Below are positions 8,864 to 19,800 of a stretch of DNA of 28,175 nucleotides, piece by piece. The position numbers and the translations under genes are program-made. The notes under the pieces were generated by a model. That model saw only the letters and a program-made list of their open reading frames with translations. It had not been told where the DNA came from and made no database searches. Numbering within the stretch: position 1 is the first letter of the stretch; each line of letters opens with the position of its first letter. Source of the DNA: Sulfurimonas sp. (GTDB lineage: Bacteria; Campylobacterota; Campylobacteria; Campylobacterales; Sulfurimonadaceae); the NCBI GenBank assembly GCA_027063585.1, contig JAMORM010000111.1:1-28175 (forward strand). The letters run 5' to 3'.

Positions 8864-10031
8864 TATATTTGCCTTATGCGAACAGTATATTGATATTATA
8901 GTTTTGTTACATGTAACAGTAAGTCTTTTACTTGCATATTTTGCATCCGTTTACCTCCTCAAACGTTTTAAGACATCAGGCAAGGAAATCGAAGAAGAAG
9001 ACAAAAAAAGACTTGATGCTATTGCAGAAGAAAGCTGGATTTTCAAACTTTTGTTTACAATTTCTTTACATAAATATAATCAGACAGCTGCATTTTTGTT
9101 TCTCTTCTTATTTAATACTTCCATACCTTTCTTAGGTTATTTTTTCACTCTTTGGCTGATATGGTATATGGTAAATATAAAATATGAAAAATCTGTAGCA
9201 CACACCAATATCATCAATCTCGACGAGTTTCAAACAACTTTTTTAAAAGTCAGCAGAGTCTTTGGAGAAGGCTCTTTAATCAACTTGATGGACAATCATT
9301 ATGTACCCCAATCAAAAAAAGTCAAAGCACTCTCAATACTTGCTAGCAGCGATACTCCGGTTAGTCTTCATATTATCAAACAAACCCTCACGAGCACAGA
9401 TGATGAGGTACGTATGTTTGGATATGCCATACTCAACAAAACAGAAAAATCAATTAATGCGCGTATAGACACTTATTTGCAAGTTATCTATTCTCAAAAC
9501 AGCAAAACAGATAAAGACGAAGAAAAAATAGCATTTGCCGCCAAAGAACTTGCATTTTTATACTGGGAACTTGTTTATACCGAAATCTCTCATGACAGCC
9601 TAAAAAGCAACTTTTTATCTTCTGCAATTACCTATGTAGAAATGGCAAAAGAGTATTATATTCCTTTGTTGGATGTGATTGTTCAAAGCATAGAAGAACA
9701 TGAAAAAAAAGACGTCATCTTTCAAGACCTTGATGGTCTTCGCCGCAAAAGAAAAAAGCTTGAAGAGACTTATGCGGTCTGTGCAAAGCTTTTTACGCTG
9801 ATGGGTCGTATTTACATGCACCAAAAAGAGTATGAAAAAGCTAAAGGAGAGTTTACTGTTGCAAAAGAACTACTTCCTGAACACTCTACGCTAATTATCC
9901 CTTATCTTGCAGAAGTTTACTATATTACTAAAAAGTATCGGATTGTCAAAACAATGATTAATCAGACTAAAGAGCTTAAACTCAATGCAAAGCTCTACCC
10001 TGTCATTACCCAATGGGAGAATGCTTCGTGA
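8856..10031 (+). CDS. pelE: PelE, membrane-anchored TPR protein of the Pel synthase
   Basis: A 391-residue protein with two predicted transmembrane segments (~12-35 and ~80-105) and a cytoplasmic helical remainder. The C-terminal ~70 residues show TPR-like pairs (GRIYMHQKEYEKAKGEFTVA and AEVYYITKKYRIVKTM). Pseudomonas PelE has the same two-helix plus TPR plan and forms an inner-membrane complex with PelD, PelF and PelG. Identification rests mainly on architecture and position between pelD and pelF. A 14-bp perfect palindrome, TGTTACATGTAACA, lies within codons 17-21. Confidence 0.82.
   Translation: MNNIFALCEQYIDIIVLLHVTVSLLLAYFASVYLLKRFKTSGKEIEEEDKKRLDAIAEESWIFKLLFTISLHKYNQTAAFLFLFLFNTSIPFLGYFFTLWLIWYMVNIKYEKSVAHTNIINLDEFQTTFLKVSRVFGEGSLINLMDNHYVPQSKKVKALSILASSDTPVSLHIIKQTLTSTDDEVRMFGYAILNKTEKSINARIDTYLQVIYSQNSKTDKDEEKIAFAAKELAFLYWELVYTEISHDSLKSNFLSSAITYVEMAKEYYIPLLDVIVQSIEEHEKKDVIFQDLDGLRRKRKKLEETYAVCAKLFTLMGRIYMHQKEYEKAKGEFTVAKELLPEHSTLIIPYLAEVYYITKKYRIVKTMINQTKELKLNAKLYPVITQWENAS
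8905..8918. repeat. TTACATGTAA palindrome family (best copy, 14 bp)
   Basis: TGTTACATGTAACA is a perfect 14-bp palindrome inside pelE. Its core TTACATGTAA recurs exactly at 6483-6492 (rnhB), 8907-8916 (pelE), 15458-15467 and 15581-15590 (pelA), 24366-24375 (moeA) and 25475-25484 (mqnA). TTACATGTAG occurs at 5378-5387 (ATPase gene) and 6870-6879 (rnhB). All eight are in coding sequence and in the same frame, TTA CAT GTA (Leu-His-Val). The copies at 15457-15468 and 25474-25485 extend to TTTACATGTAAA. Confidence 0.75.
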
Positions 10032-11653
10032 GTACAAAATTTCCTAAAAGCGAAAGTGTCGACATTATGCTTTTTTCTGAAGGCACATACCCTTATATAA
10101 AGGGTGGTGTATCAAGCTGGTTACTGCAACTTATGAAAGGGCTTCCTCAGTTTTCTTTTGGTGTTTGTTTCATAGGGGCTACTCCTTATATAGATGGAAA
10201 GCTCATGCAAATCAGTTATGAGTTTCCGCTAAACTTAAAGCACCTCGAAGTGCACTATTTGTTTGATGATGAGGAAGACAATAGAAGTCCAAAAAAACTT
10301 AAAGGAAATAAAGAGGGGTTTGAAGCCATAAAAGAACTCTATAAATCATTTCAAACCAACAGCGCAGAGATGCCTCAAATGCTTCAAGATATTGACTTTT
10401 ATCTTAAAGATGTCACTTTTGAAGATTTTTTATACTCTCAAAGAGCATGGGACTTTTTAACACAAACGTATGAAAAAAACTGTCCCGATATTCCTTTTAT
10501 TGACTACTTTTGGACACTCAGAAATATTCACAAGCCAATATGGATTTTAGCGCAGATAGTAAAAGACTTACCCAAAACAAAAATTTATCATTCTCCATCC
10601 ACGGGATATGCAGGATACCTTGGAATGCTTGCATCCTACACAAACAAACGTCCTTTTCTTCTTACTGAACACGGTATTTACACCAGAGAAAGAAAAATAG
10701 ACATGCTTTCAGCCGATTGGATTGAGTACAAAAAACCAAACTTGCTTCAGTCGCCTGAGGAATTTAATTATATAAAAAGAATGTGGATTAACTTTTTTGA
10801 TAAAATCGGTCTATTTTGTTATTATAGGGCAAATCATATAATCTCTCTGTTCAACGGTGCAAAAAATATACAAATCTCTCTGGGGGCACCCGAGCAAAAA
10901 ACAAAAGTAATTCCCAATGGTGTAGATGTTGATGCACTTATGCAGACACTTCCACTAAGGGAAAGCATTCCAAAACCTGTCATTACACTTATTGGACGTG
11001 TTGTACCCATTAAAGATATTATGACATTTATTCGTGCTATTAAAATAGTTTCGCTGACTATTCCCGATATCGAGGGATGGATAGTCGGACCTGTCGATGA
11101 AGATCAGGAATATGTCGCAGAGTGTCAAAAAATGGCAGTCTCATTAGGGCTTAAATCAGACACCCAGACATTCCATGATAACAAAAGTGATATGAGCTTT
11201 GAAGAACTAGAGCAAAGCAGTGACATCATTAAACTGTTTGGACACAGCGATATAAAAAAAATATTGCCAAAGTCGACCTTACAGACACTTACTTCCATCA
11301 GTGAAGGAATGCCTCTGGTAATTCTCGAAGGATTTGCAGCAGGAGTTCCATGTGTTGCCACTGATGTCGGAAGCTGTCGTGACCTAATAGAGGGCGGACT
11401 CAATGATGAAGATAAGAGTATAGGTAAAGCAGGTGCGGTTACGGGCATTGCTAACCCCGATGCACTTGCAAAAGAGTATATCCGCTTTTTAAACTTTCAA
11501 AGCGGTGAGTGGAAAAAGGCACAAGAAGCAGGACTCACAAGAGTACAGAAATACTATAGACAAGAAATGTTTCTCAAAGAATATGCCGATTTATACAATC
11601 AAGCCCTTGAATTGAATTGGGATGAGCTAGAGGAGACGCTATGGCCGGAATAG
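10028..11653 (+). CDS. pelF: PelF, cytoplasmic GT4 glycosyltransferase, Pel polymerase
   Basis: A GT-B-fold glycosyltransferase of the GT4 family. The N-terminal SEGTYPYIKGGVSSW is typical of PelF. Also seen are TEHGIYTRERKID, the NGVDVD segment at the donor-site linker, and the EGMPLVILEGFAAGVPCVA block with the E-x7-E donor-binding motif. PelF is the soluble polymerising enzyme, thought to use UDP-HexNAc, recruited to PelD-E-G. I chose the GTG at 10028 (541 residues): it overlaps the pelE TGA by 4 nt and has a GGGAGA site 7 nt upstream. An in-frame ATG at 10013 (546 residues) has no ribosome-binding site. It overlaps pelG by 13 nt. Confidence 0.93.
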   Translation: MSTKFPKSESVDIMLFSEGTYPYIKGGVSSWLLQLMKGLPQFSFGVCFIGATPYIDGKLMQISYEFPLNLKHLEVHYLFDDEEDNRSPKKLKGNKEGFEAIKELYKSFQTNSAEMPQMLQDIDFYLKDVTFEDFLYSQRAWDFLTQTYEKNCPDIPFIDYFWTLRNIHKPIWILAQIVKDLPKTKIYHSPSTGYAGYLGMLASYTNKRPFLLTEHGIYTRERKIDMLSADWIEYKKPNLLQSPEEFNYIKRMWINFFDKIGLFCYYRANHIISLFNGAKNIQISLGAPEQKTKVIPNGVDVDALMQTLPLRESIPKPVITLIGRVVPIKDIMTFIRAIKIVSLTIPDIEGWIVGPVDEDQEYVAECQKMAVSLGLKSDTQTFHDNKSDMSFEELEQSSDIIKLFGHSDIKKILPKSTLQTLTSISEGMPLVILEGFAAGVPCVATDVGSCRDLIEGGLNDEDKSIGKAGAVTGIANPDALAKEYIRFLNFQSGEWKKAQEAGLTRVQKYYRQEMFLKEYADLYNQALELNWDELEETLWPE

Positions 11654-13014
11654 GATTTGAACTCAGAAAAATACTCAAAGAAGACAGATTGCTTTCTTTG
11701 GCAAAAGTTTATGGATATTCTGCCATTCTCAGCTCAGGACCTTGGGTTATCTCTATTATTGCCATTCTTATTGTCGGTTTTATAAATCTGGCAAATTACG
11801 GTGCAGACAGTGAGGTTTACAAATTCCAGGTTGTAATTACTTATGCTATAGCACTCGCATCAAGTCTTATTATCACAGGAATTGTTCAGCTTCCTTTTAC
11901 TCGTTATGTAGCTGATTTGATTTTCAAAAATAAGCAAGATGAAGTACTCCCCTCTTATTTTGGTGCAATACTCTCGGCCTGGCTTTTCGGTCTGCCTTTT
12001 ATTATTCCTTTTTACTTATGGATGTTCGAGGGTCAAAGTACTGTCTTTATAATTGGTGTTGTAGCAACATTTTTGGTTTTGTGCGCTGTGTGGATATCAA
12101 GTATCCTCGCAGCCAGCCTTAAATACTATAATGCTGTAGTATGGTCTTACTTTGTCTCCTATGCGCTCATTGTTTTTGTCTCAATATATGCCGGTGATAC
12201 CATTGAAAAACTCATTTACATATTTTTTACGGGCAATAGTTTTTTGCTTGTCATATTAATGACTTTAATTATCAAAAGTTACAACTCAAGTTTTTTTCTC
12301 AAAGTTGATTTTTTCCTGGCAAAAAACTTTTACTGGACCTTAGCCTTTGCCGGTCTTTTTTATAACCTGGGTGCTTGGGTGGATAAAATTATATTTTGGT
12401 ATCATCCCGATACCGGCTATGCCGTAATAGGGAGATTGCATGCTTCTGTCGTGTATGATATTCCCATTTTTTTGGCTTATTTGTCCATTTTACCGGGTAT
12501 GGCAATCTTTTTCTTTCGTCTTGAAGCAGATTTTTCCGAGAAATATGACCTTTATTACAATGCCGTAAGAACAGGCGGCACGCTCAAAAATATTCGCACC
12601 TACAGAAACGAGATGATTAATGTCACAAAACATGCAATTCATGAAATAATCATAATACAGTCAATAGTTGATATAATTCTTTTTTTATCTGCTCCGCATA
12701 TTTTTAAATTTTTAAATATTCCCCAGCTTTATCTGGGCTTACTATACATACTGACCATCGGGGCCATGCTACAGCTTGCTTTTATGTCTGTTCTTGCTAT
12801 ACTTTATTATCTTGACAGAAAGATGGTTGCAATGTGGCTGTCTATAGCATTTTTTGTTTTAAATACACTGCTCACATTAGTCTCTATAAACATAGGACCG
12901 GCTATGTTTGGATACGGATACGCAGTATCTTTATTATTGGTTTTTACAGCCAGTGTGATTGTTATACGAAATGAAATGGACAGGTTGAATTATGAAACAT
13001 TTATGCTCCAGTAA
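11641..13014 (+). CDS. pelG: PelG, polytopic inner-membrane Pel transporter
   Basis: A 457-residue, strongly hydrophobic protein with about 12 predicted transmembrane helices, distantly like MOP/Wzx flippases. Its start, MAGIGFELRKILKED, followed by YGYSAILSSGPWV, is a PelG signature and the length matches the family (~456). It is thought to move the growing Pel polymer across the inner membrane with PelD, PelE and PelF. A GAGGAG ribosome-binding site inside the end of pelF precedes the ATG. The 3' end overlaps pelA by 23 nt. Confidence 0.96.
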   Translation: MAGIGFELRKILKEDRLLSLAKVYGYSAILSSGPWVISIIAILIVGFINLANYGADSEVYKFQVVITYAIALASSLIITGIVQLPFTRYVADLIFKNKQDEVLPSYFGAILSAWLFGLPFIIPFYLWMFEGQSTVFIIGVVATFLVLCAVWISSILAASLKYYNAVVWSYFVSYALIVFVSIYAGDTIEKLIYIFFTGNSFLLVILMTLIIKSYNSSFFLKVDFFLAKNFYWTLAFAGLFYNLGAWVDKIIFWYHPDTGYAVIGRLHASVVYDIPIFLAYLSILPGMAIFFFRLEADFSEKYDLYYNAVRTGGTLKNIRTYRNEMINVTKHAIHEIIIIQSIVDIILFLSAPHIFKFLNIPQLYLGLLYILTIGAMLQLAFMSVLAILYYLDRKMVAMWLSIAFFVLNTLLTLVSINIGPAMFGYGYAVSLLLVFTASVIVIRNEMDRLNYETFMLQ

Positions 13015-15754
13015 ATATATATTTTTACTCCTTTTTGCATACGGTTCACTTTTTGCAAATTTACACACTAAAAGTGCCATTGTCTATTATGGCAATGAAA
13101 TATCTTACCCTATAGTCGGCATACATGACTATATCATAGTCCAGCCATCAAATACAAATGTTCACACCCACGGGTTTGATGTATATAAAGATAAGATGTA
13201 CGCCTATGTAAGTATAGGAGAAATTGATACAAATACAAGTGCCTACAAAGATGTCAAAAAATCATGGATAGTGGCAGAAAACAAAGCCTGGAAAAGCAAA
13301 GTTCTTGATCTTACCAATCCTGAGTATAAAGAATTTTTATTTAAAAAAGTCATTGAGCCTCAAATAAAACGCGGTTTTAAAAACTTCTTTTTTGATACAC
13401 TTGATTCTTATCAGCTTATTGCAAAAACAGATCAACACAGAGCCAAAAGTGAGGCAGCACTCGTTGATATTATTTTAACCTTTCGTCAGCGATACCCAAA
13501 CTCCAAACTTATAATAAATAGAGGATTTGAAGTAATCGACAAAGTGCACAATGCTGTTAATGCAGTTTTATTCGAATCATACTATTATGGTATAGGCGGT
13601 AAAAAGACAAGTTATGAAAAAGTAAATAATAATGAAAGAGAATGGCTTGATTTACAAATCAAAAAAGTAAAAAAATACAATCTTGATGTCATCTGTGTTG
13701 ATTATCTTCAAGCTGCAAACTTTAATAAAAAATCGGCACAACTTGCATTACAACTGCAGACTAAAGGCTTTATACCTTATATTGCCAACAAAGGTTTGGA
13801 TATATATGGAAAAAGTTCAAAAGAACCTATAAAAAGAGAGATTTTCACACTTATAGATACCAGCACGATGGACAGAATTTCTTTGGGTGCTCACCAGTAT
13901 GGTGCTCTGCCTTTAGAATATAAGGGTTACATACAAAAGTTGTATGATGTGAGCAAACCACTGCCGAGTATGCAAAAAATGAGACAATATAGCGGTGTTG
14001 TCATCTGGCTGACGCATAATTACAAAAACCCTACAAAACTTCTTCACTGGATATTACAACTCAAAGAAGCAGGCATTAAAATAGTATTTGCTAATAGTTT
14101 TGGCATTGATACTATGAGCCTTCTTGAACCGCTAGATATTACCGTGCAAGACTTTCAAGAACCGCTTAACAATACAAACAAGGTTATCTACGAAGATGTC
14201 ATCCTTGGATACGAAATGGATCCGCCTCTGTCCCAAAATGGTTACTACATTAAAATATCAAAAGGTAAAGCACTCTATACCGTATCTGATTCCAACAATC
14301 ATAAATCTACTCTTGCTGCAATCATGCCCTGGGGCGGTTATGCAGTTAGCAATGCCTTTATGGTAACCATAGGTGAAGACAATATCTGGACCATAAATCC
14401 ATTTGAATTTTTCGTAAAAGCACTCAGACTTAAGCCACTTATAGTACCGGATGTAACAACCCAAAATGGTAAAAGAATTCTTTTTAGTCATATAGACGGT
14501 GACGGAATTATGAATAGAGTTGAGTTTAATCCTAAGCTTTTCTCTGGTGACACAATATACAGTGACATTCTCAAAAAGTACAATATACCCATATCTGTAT
14601 CCATAATCGGCGCGGAAGTCAATGATAACGGTCTTTATCCGGATTTGGCACCACAACTGCAAAAAATAGTCAAAAAAATATATGCTCTGCCTAATGTTGA
14701 ACCAGCAACACACACCTTTACCCATCCATTCTTTTGGGGAAAAATAAAAGACAATAATCTTGATGAAAAGTATCGCCTCAAACCAAAAGGATATAAATTT
14801 TCACTTGACTATGAGATTAGAGGTATGCTTGAGGAGATTAACAACAACTTTTTACCAAAGAACAAATATCCAAAGGCAAAAACAGTATTTTGGAGCGGGG
14901 ACTGTGCGCCGACCGAAAAAGCACTTGCCTTTACATATAAACACAATATTTTAAATATAAACGGCGGAGACACCTACATCAGTAATACACATCCCTGGCT
15001 GTCATATGTTGCTCCATTAGGACTGCAAAGAGGAGAATATTATCAAATATATACAGGCCAGCAAAATGAAAATATATATACAAATGAGTGGCTTGGACCT
15101 TTTTGGGGATTTAAAAAAGTTGTCCAGACATTCAAACTGACTGATAAACCACGACGATTAAAGCCTATAAATATTTACTATCATCTCTATTCAGGTTCAA
15201 AAAGAGCCTCTCTCAATGCCTTGAAATATGTCTATAACTGGGCACTAAAACAAGACGTTAATCCGATTTTTACCTCCGAGTATATTCCAAAGGTTATGGA
15301 CTATTATACTGTTTCTATGGCTCAAGAAAACGGAGTGTTTTTCTTTGCAGGACTGCGGGATTTAAAAACACTCCGCATTGAAAAAAAAGATGCTTTTATA
15401 GACTTTGAAAACTCTCAAAACATTATTGGTATAAATCACTTTAACAACCGCAGTTATTTACATGTAAACCAAGAAAGTAATGTTTTTGTAAAAGAGTCAG
15501 ATAACAACATCACAACTCAAAATCCCTACCTAATCAGTAGCAATGCTAAAGTCATTGATGCAGACACAAGTTCAAAAGACTTACATGTAACACTACGTTC
15601 ACATGTCGGACTTGAAGCAGAACTTTATATACCTAAAAACTGTACTTATACATTTACAAAAGGATTTAATATAAGTAACAAATATGCGGGTATTATAAAA
15701 CTAAAATCTAAAAAATACAAGGAAATCACTATAGATGCGACTTGTACAGAGTAA
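12992..15754 (+). CDS. pelA: PelA, periplasmic Pel deacetylase and glycoside hydrolase
   Basis: A 920-residue secreted protein (P. aeruginosa PelA is ~948) with a hydrophobic signal sequence in the first ~23 residues. The N-terminal domain is a GH166-type alpha-1,4-galactosaminidase fold with FFDTLDSY (D135) and LFESYYYG (E195) as candidate catalytic acids. A middle domain follows, then a CE18-type polysaccharide deacetylase with HIDGDG (D502) and HTFTH (H574, H578) as the metal triad, and a beta-rich C-terminus. The D-to-H distance of 72 residues equals that reported for Pseudomonas (D528, H600, H604). It partly deacetylates Pel, giving it positive charge, and trims it. It overlaps pelG by 23 nt and the next gene by 20 nt. 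Confidence 0.93.
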   Translation: MKHLCSSKYIFLLLFAYGSLFANLHTKSAIVYYGNEISYPIVGIHDYIIVQPSNTNVHTHGFDVYKDKMYAYVSIGEIDTNTSAYKDVKKSWIVAENKAWKSKVLDLTNPEYKEFLFKKVIEPQIKRGFKNFFFDTLDSYQLIAKTDQHRAKSEAALVDIILTFRQRYPNSKLIINRGFEVIDKVHNAVNAVLFESYYYGIGGKKTSYEKVNNNEREWLDLQIKKVKKYNLDVICVDYLQAANFNKKSAQLALQLQTKGFIPYIANKGLDIYGKSSKEPIKREIFTLIDTSTMDRISLGAHQYGALPLEYKGYIQKLYDVSKPLPSMQKMRQYSGVVIWLTHNYKNPTKLLHWILQLKEAGIKIVFANSFGIDTMSLLEPLDITVQDFQEPLNNTNKVIYEDVILGYEMDPPLSQNGYYIKISKGKALYTVSDSNNHKSTLAAIMPWGGYAVSNAFMVTIGEDNIWTINPFEFFVKALRLKPLIVPDVTTQNGKRILFSHIDGDGIMNRVEFNPKLFSGDTIYSDILKKYNIPISVSIIGAEVNDNGLYPDLAPQLQKIVKKIYALPNVEPATHTFTHPFFWGKIKDNNLDEKYRLKPKGYKFSLDYEIRGMLEEINNNFLPKNKYPKAKTVFWSGDCAPTEKALAFTYKHNILNINGGDTYISNTHPWLSYVAPLGLQRGEYYQIYTGQQNENIYTNEWLGPFWGFKKVVQTFKLTDKPRRLKPINIYYHLYSGSKRASLNALKYVYNWALKQDVNPIFTSEYIPKVMDYYTVSMAQENGVFFFAGLRDLKTLRIEKKDAFIDFENSQNIIGINHFNNRSYLHVNQESNVFVKESDNNITTQNPYLISSNAKVIDADTSSKDLHVTLRSHVGLEAELYIPKNCTYTFTKGFNISNKYAGIIKLKSKKYKEITIDATCTE

Positions 15755-16793
15755 AAAGCCCTATGTAGCTACCTACAAAGAAATTATCATCGGTTTTCTC
15801 TCATTTTCTTTGGTTTTAATACTTCTGTATCCAAAAGAGATGCTTCAAGAACAGATACTCTCAGAAGATGTAAACTATGAATTAAGCATACTTTACCTGC
15901 AAAATATGCTTAAAAATGATCCCTCTAATGAAACTCTTTTACTTACACTTGCCAAACAAAGTATTAAAGCCAACAAAAAAGATCTCGGCTATAGACTTTT
16001 AAAACTGCTGCGCAATTCAAAAAACAAAAGCACACGCATTGCAGCCAATGTACTTGCTTATGAGATCGCCAAACAAGACTATTTCTATCTACAACAACAA
16101 CATGAATATGAAAAGCTTAACAAAGTATATACAGAACTGCAAAATATTTTTGACATACTTATTACAAATCATTTTTATGAGCAAAAAAATATAAAAAACC
16201 TTTACAAAGAAGCAATATTTTTACAAGACATTAAAAATCAATATGTTTTACTTCAAGAAATACTAAAAAATGCTCCAAAGAATAAAAAACACCTGCAAGA
16301 TGCGTATTATCTTGCTTATAAACTGCATAAGTATGATGATGCCATTAAATATCTTGACCGCTTAATTAAAATAGATGTTAACAACAAGCAGAAATGGTAT
16401 GATGAAAAGTACTATATAATAGTCAAAGCATATTCTTTTTTCCAGGCAGAATCACGCCTCAAAGCAGAAGCAAAAAATTCACAGTACTGGGAAAAAAGGC
16501 TTGTCAATTTTTATATAGATCATAAGCAATACAAAAAAGCCGCTCAAGTTTACATGCAGCTGTTTCAACAAAGTTCGAATTTCGTTCAGAAAAGAACTCT
16601 CTGGACAAAAGCCATAGACACACTCAGAGCCGGAAACTACAACAAACAAGCTCTTAAACTTGCACATAAATATGAAAAATATTTTTTAAGAGATGAAAAA
16701 GCAAGGGTATACCTGCTAAAATTGTACTTGGCATTGAATGACTTAAAAGGTGCAAGATCACTCTCTAAAAAAATACTAAGATTCAAAAGGTAA
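15735..16793 (+). CDS. Inner-membrane-anchored TPR protein, probable N-terminal half of a split PelB
   Basis: A 352-residue protein with a short cytoplasmic N-terminus, one transmembrane helix (IIIGFLSFSLVLILLY, ~17-32), then an entirely helical periplasmic region with TPR-like repeats, e.g. ALKLAHKYEKYFLR and ALNDLKGARSLSKKIL at the end. Classic PelB has a membrane-proximal TPR scaffold that contacts PelA before its outer-membrane barrel; this protein would be that proximal part made separately. Overlap with pelA by 20 nt and a 10-nt gap to the barrel gene place it firmly in the operon. It could instead be an accessory TPR adaptor. There is no sign of a decayed frameshift: the next gene has its own signal peptide. 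Confidence 0.72.
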   Translation: MRLVQSKKPYVATYKEIIIGFLSFSLVLILLYPKEMLQEQILSEDVNYELSILYLQNMLKNDPSNETLLLTLAKQSIKANKKDLGYRLLKLLRNSKNKSTRIAANVLAYEIAKQDYFYLQQQHEYEKLNKVYTELQNIFDILITNHFYEQKNIKNLYKEAIFLQDIKNQYVLLQEILKNAPKNKKHLQDAYYLAYKLHKYDDAIKYLDRLIKIDVNNKQKWYDEKYYIIVKAYSFFQAESRLKAEAKNSQYWEKRLVNFYIDHKQYKKAAQVYMQLFQQSSNFVQKRTLWTKAIDTLRAGNYNKQALKLAHKYEKYFLRDEKARVYLLKLYLALNDLKGARSLSKKILRFKR

Positions 16794-16803
16794 AAGCTAA
16801 AAG

Positions 16804-19800
16804 ATGCGTATATTTTTATCTATTTTTATTTTACTTACATCGCTTTATGCAAAAGAGCAAAAGAGTTGTTATACCATTCAGCTTCTAAGCGTACCAATCA
16901 CAACACAGAACAAAACTCTGTTTGACAAGCATAGCTACCCTCAAGAGTGCATCAGCATGGACATAGCAAACAAAATCACTTTAAGATGCGGGTGTTATGA
17001 AGATTTTCAAACAGCGCAGGAGCAGCTGCCCCACTACAAAGAGAAGTTTAAAGATGCCTACATAGCAACCTCATACAAATTCAGATTTGAATCCCAATCG
17101 ATAATTCAACAGACAAAACAAACAGAAGTCAAAGATGAAGAACTAAAATTAATGTTACAGTCTTTTTTGTACACAAATGATTTACAAAATGCTTACAAAA
17201 CGGCATATCTTGGTTACAAAAAAAATCCTAAGTCATACTATTGGAATCAAAAGATGGCCGAAATTTCAAAATGGACAGGCAGACGGCAAGAGGCCATTAA
17301 ATATTTAAAATTTATGTACTTCCAAACACACGATCCAAAACTTGAAAAAAAGATTATAGATTACGGACTCGAAGATTATCAGTTTGAAGAAATTGCACCT
17401 TTTGTTCGTAGTGAAACAAAAAAGAATCCGAGCAAAGAAAATATTGAAAAAATGGTCTATGTCTATACACAGCTTGGCGAACCTCAAAAGGCGACTGAAG
17501 TACTCCATAGCTTTTATAAAAAAAACCCTCAAAAAGTTGAGTATTTAACGCAGGAACTCCAAATTTATATGGATATGGGAGAGTTGAAATCAGCACACAA
17601 AATTATACAAGAAATAGAACAAAAGCATCTTTTTACCAAGAACAATGTTAAACTTATCTCTTATTATTACTACCTCCAAAGAGAAATTGAAAAAAGCTAC
17701 AAAGTTTTGCAGACAGTTGCATACAAAAACGAGTATGACCAAAAGCTTTATCAACTGCAAAGTGATTTAGGCTGGTACCTGCAAAAATACTTAAAAGCAG
17801 CTCAGGCTTCAAGAGTACTCATAGATAAAAACGACGGGCGACTTGTAGACTATGAACGTGTAATTTATGCCTATCAGACAAAAGACAGTAAACTAGCAAT
17901 GCATACTGCACTCAAGGCATATGAAAAATTTCATCTTTCCTACCTGTTTTACACTTTTGCGCAAAGTACGATTAAACATAAAGACTATACTATACTCATG
18001 CAGACTATTAAAAAAATTGATACCGCTGACAGTCGAATAACTAAAGAAGCAAATTACTGGCTTGTTAAGGCAGAGGTATATGAACATGTCAACAAAAAAG
18101 AAGCGGCCATCCAGGCACTGCATAGAGCCCTGCAGCTTTCTCATAACAGCATTCAGGTCGCACTTACCGCAATCGACCTTTTCTTAAAACTTGACCTTTA
18201 TGATGAAGCGTCGCTTGTTCTGCAAGATATTACAAAACAAAAAGAACTCTCTCCTGCGCTTTATTTTATTATTGCTTCTATGTACAATACTCTCCATGAT
18301 ATCGATCGTGCATCCTTTTACACAGATAAACTCATTTATGCCAATGATGCTATAACACAAACTATAGAGTTTAAATTTTTACAGATGGAGCTTTACCAGG
18401 CACAATTTAGAGAAGGTGCAGCCAAGACAAAAATCAAAGAGATTCTTGCTCTGCTACACAAAGAAGCTCAAGAAAATCCAAATATCATAAGCACAGACAG
18501 ATATCTACACGATTATCTGCGTGCCCAGCTTTATATCATGCCTGCCGATGAGTTTGAAAAAGCTCTTAAAAGAGCAAAAAAGCATCTTACTAAAGCCCAT
18601 TATGATGATATAGCCTATGCCTGGGCAACTAAAAACGGTGCATGGGGAAAAGCACATAAAATTTATCTGCAAACTAAAAACAAAGCAATCTGGCTGCAGC
18701 TCTCAAATGCACTCGCACAACAAGAACATACTCAAATAGAAAACCTATTGCTTTTACATCTGGCTTCCGCACCCAAAGATGATGCTGCATATGCTGCACA
18801 AAATGATGGACAAATCTCCTTGAAACAATCCCTTGCATATGACTCTTTAGATACAAACAATTATAACCAAACAGCTTATATAAATATGCTAAACCTTACA
18901 AAAGAGCGGTCAGACTTACTCAGCAGTAAACTCTCATATTACAAACGGGACCCTTTATTGCAAAAGTACTTTGAAGCGAAAAATTCTTTATATATTGACA
19001 ATGGGCTCTATTTTCTTACTCATTTTGACTATTATCTCAACTCGACTATTAATGAAAATATACTTCTTAACCCGCCTCATAATTCACTCTCTTTAGATAT
19101 CGGAATTAAAAAAGAATTCGACAGAGGAAATTTTATACTTACTTGCGGGTATGCAAACAGTATGCGTTCATACAACTTTTTTAAGGCTCAGGGCGAATAC
19201 ATCCTTAACAGGTACTTTACACTTAGTACTTCGATATCAAAAAATATCAAAGCTCCCGATGAGTCTACACAACTGCTTCTTGGAGGAAAAAAAGATGTGC
19301 TTTCTTTTGGAGTTCTGTATAACATTCTTAACTCGACAACTCTTGAGATCAGATATAGTAGAAACTTTTACAGTTCACAAGATGGTACAGACATAGGTGA
19401 CAGCCATTACCTCAGTGCTATTTTGAGTTATCAGATAAGAAATGGTTATCCTGACATGCGTGTCGGTGTGTTTGGCGATTATGCAATTTACAATGAGAAC
19501 AATAGTTCAAAAGGTGTTATTGATAAACTCCAAGACGGGGCATTTAATGTGCTTCCGGGCGATTTTTACAACATTGGTGTCAACTTCTCCTACGGTATGC
19601 AAAACAGCAGAATTTATACCCGTGTATGGCGTCCTTACTTTGAAGTGAACACTTTCTACAACAGTGAGCTGAATGTCTTTAGTTATGGTTTCAGCGGAGG
19701 ATTTGGAGGAAAAGTCTACACTCAAGATCATCTGGTATTGGGAATAGATTACACCAGTGATGTAAGCGGTATTGGCGGAAGCATTTTTGAGCTGTTCCTG

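Noticed and set aside
14258..14725. Long antisense ORFs inside pelA (14258-14725), pelD (8096-8548) and moeA (23833-24231).
   Set aside because: The products have no recognisable domains and lie wholly within strong genes on the opposite strand, so they are treated as by-products of the real coding frames.
16780..16810. The pelB split as a frameshift or sequencing error in one long gene.
   Set aside because: The second gene has its own ATG, signal peptide and SPOR-like start, and the first ends in a natural TAA after a complete TPR-like helix. Joining them would put a signal peptide mid-protein.
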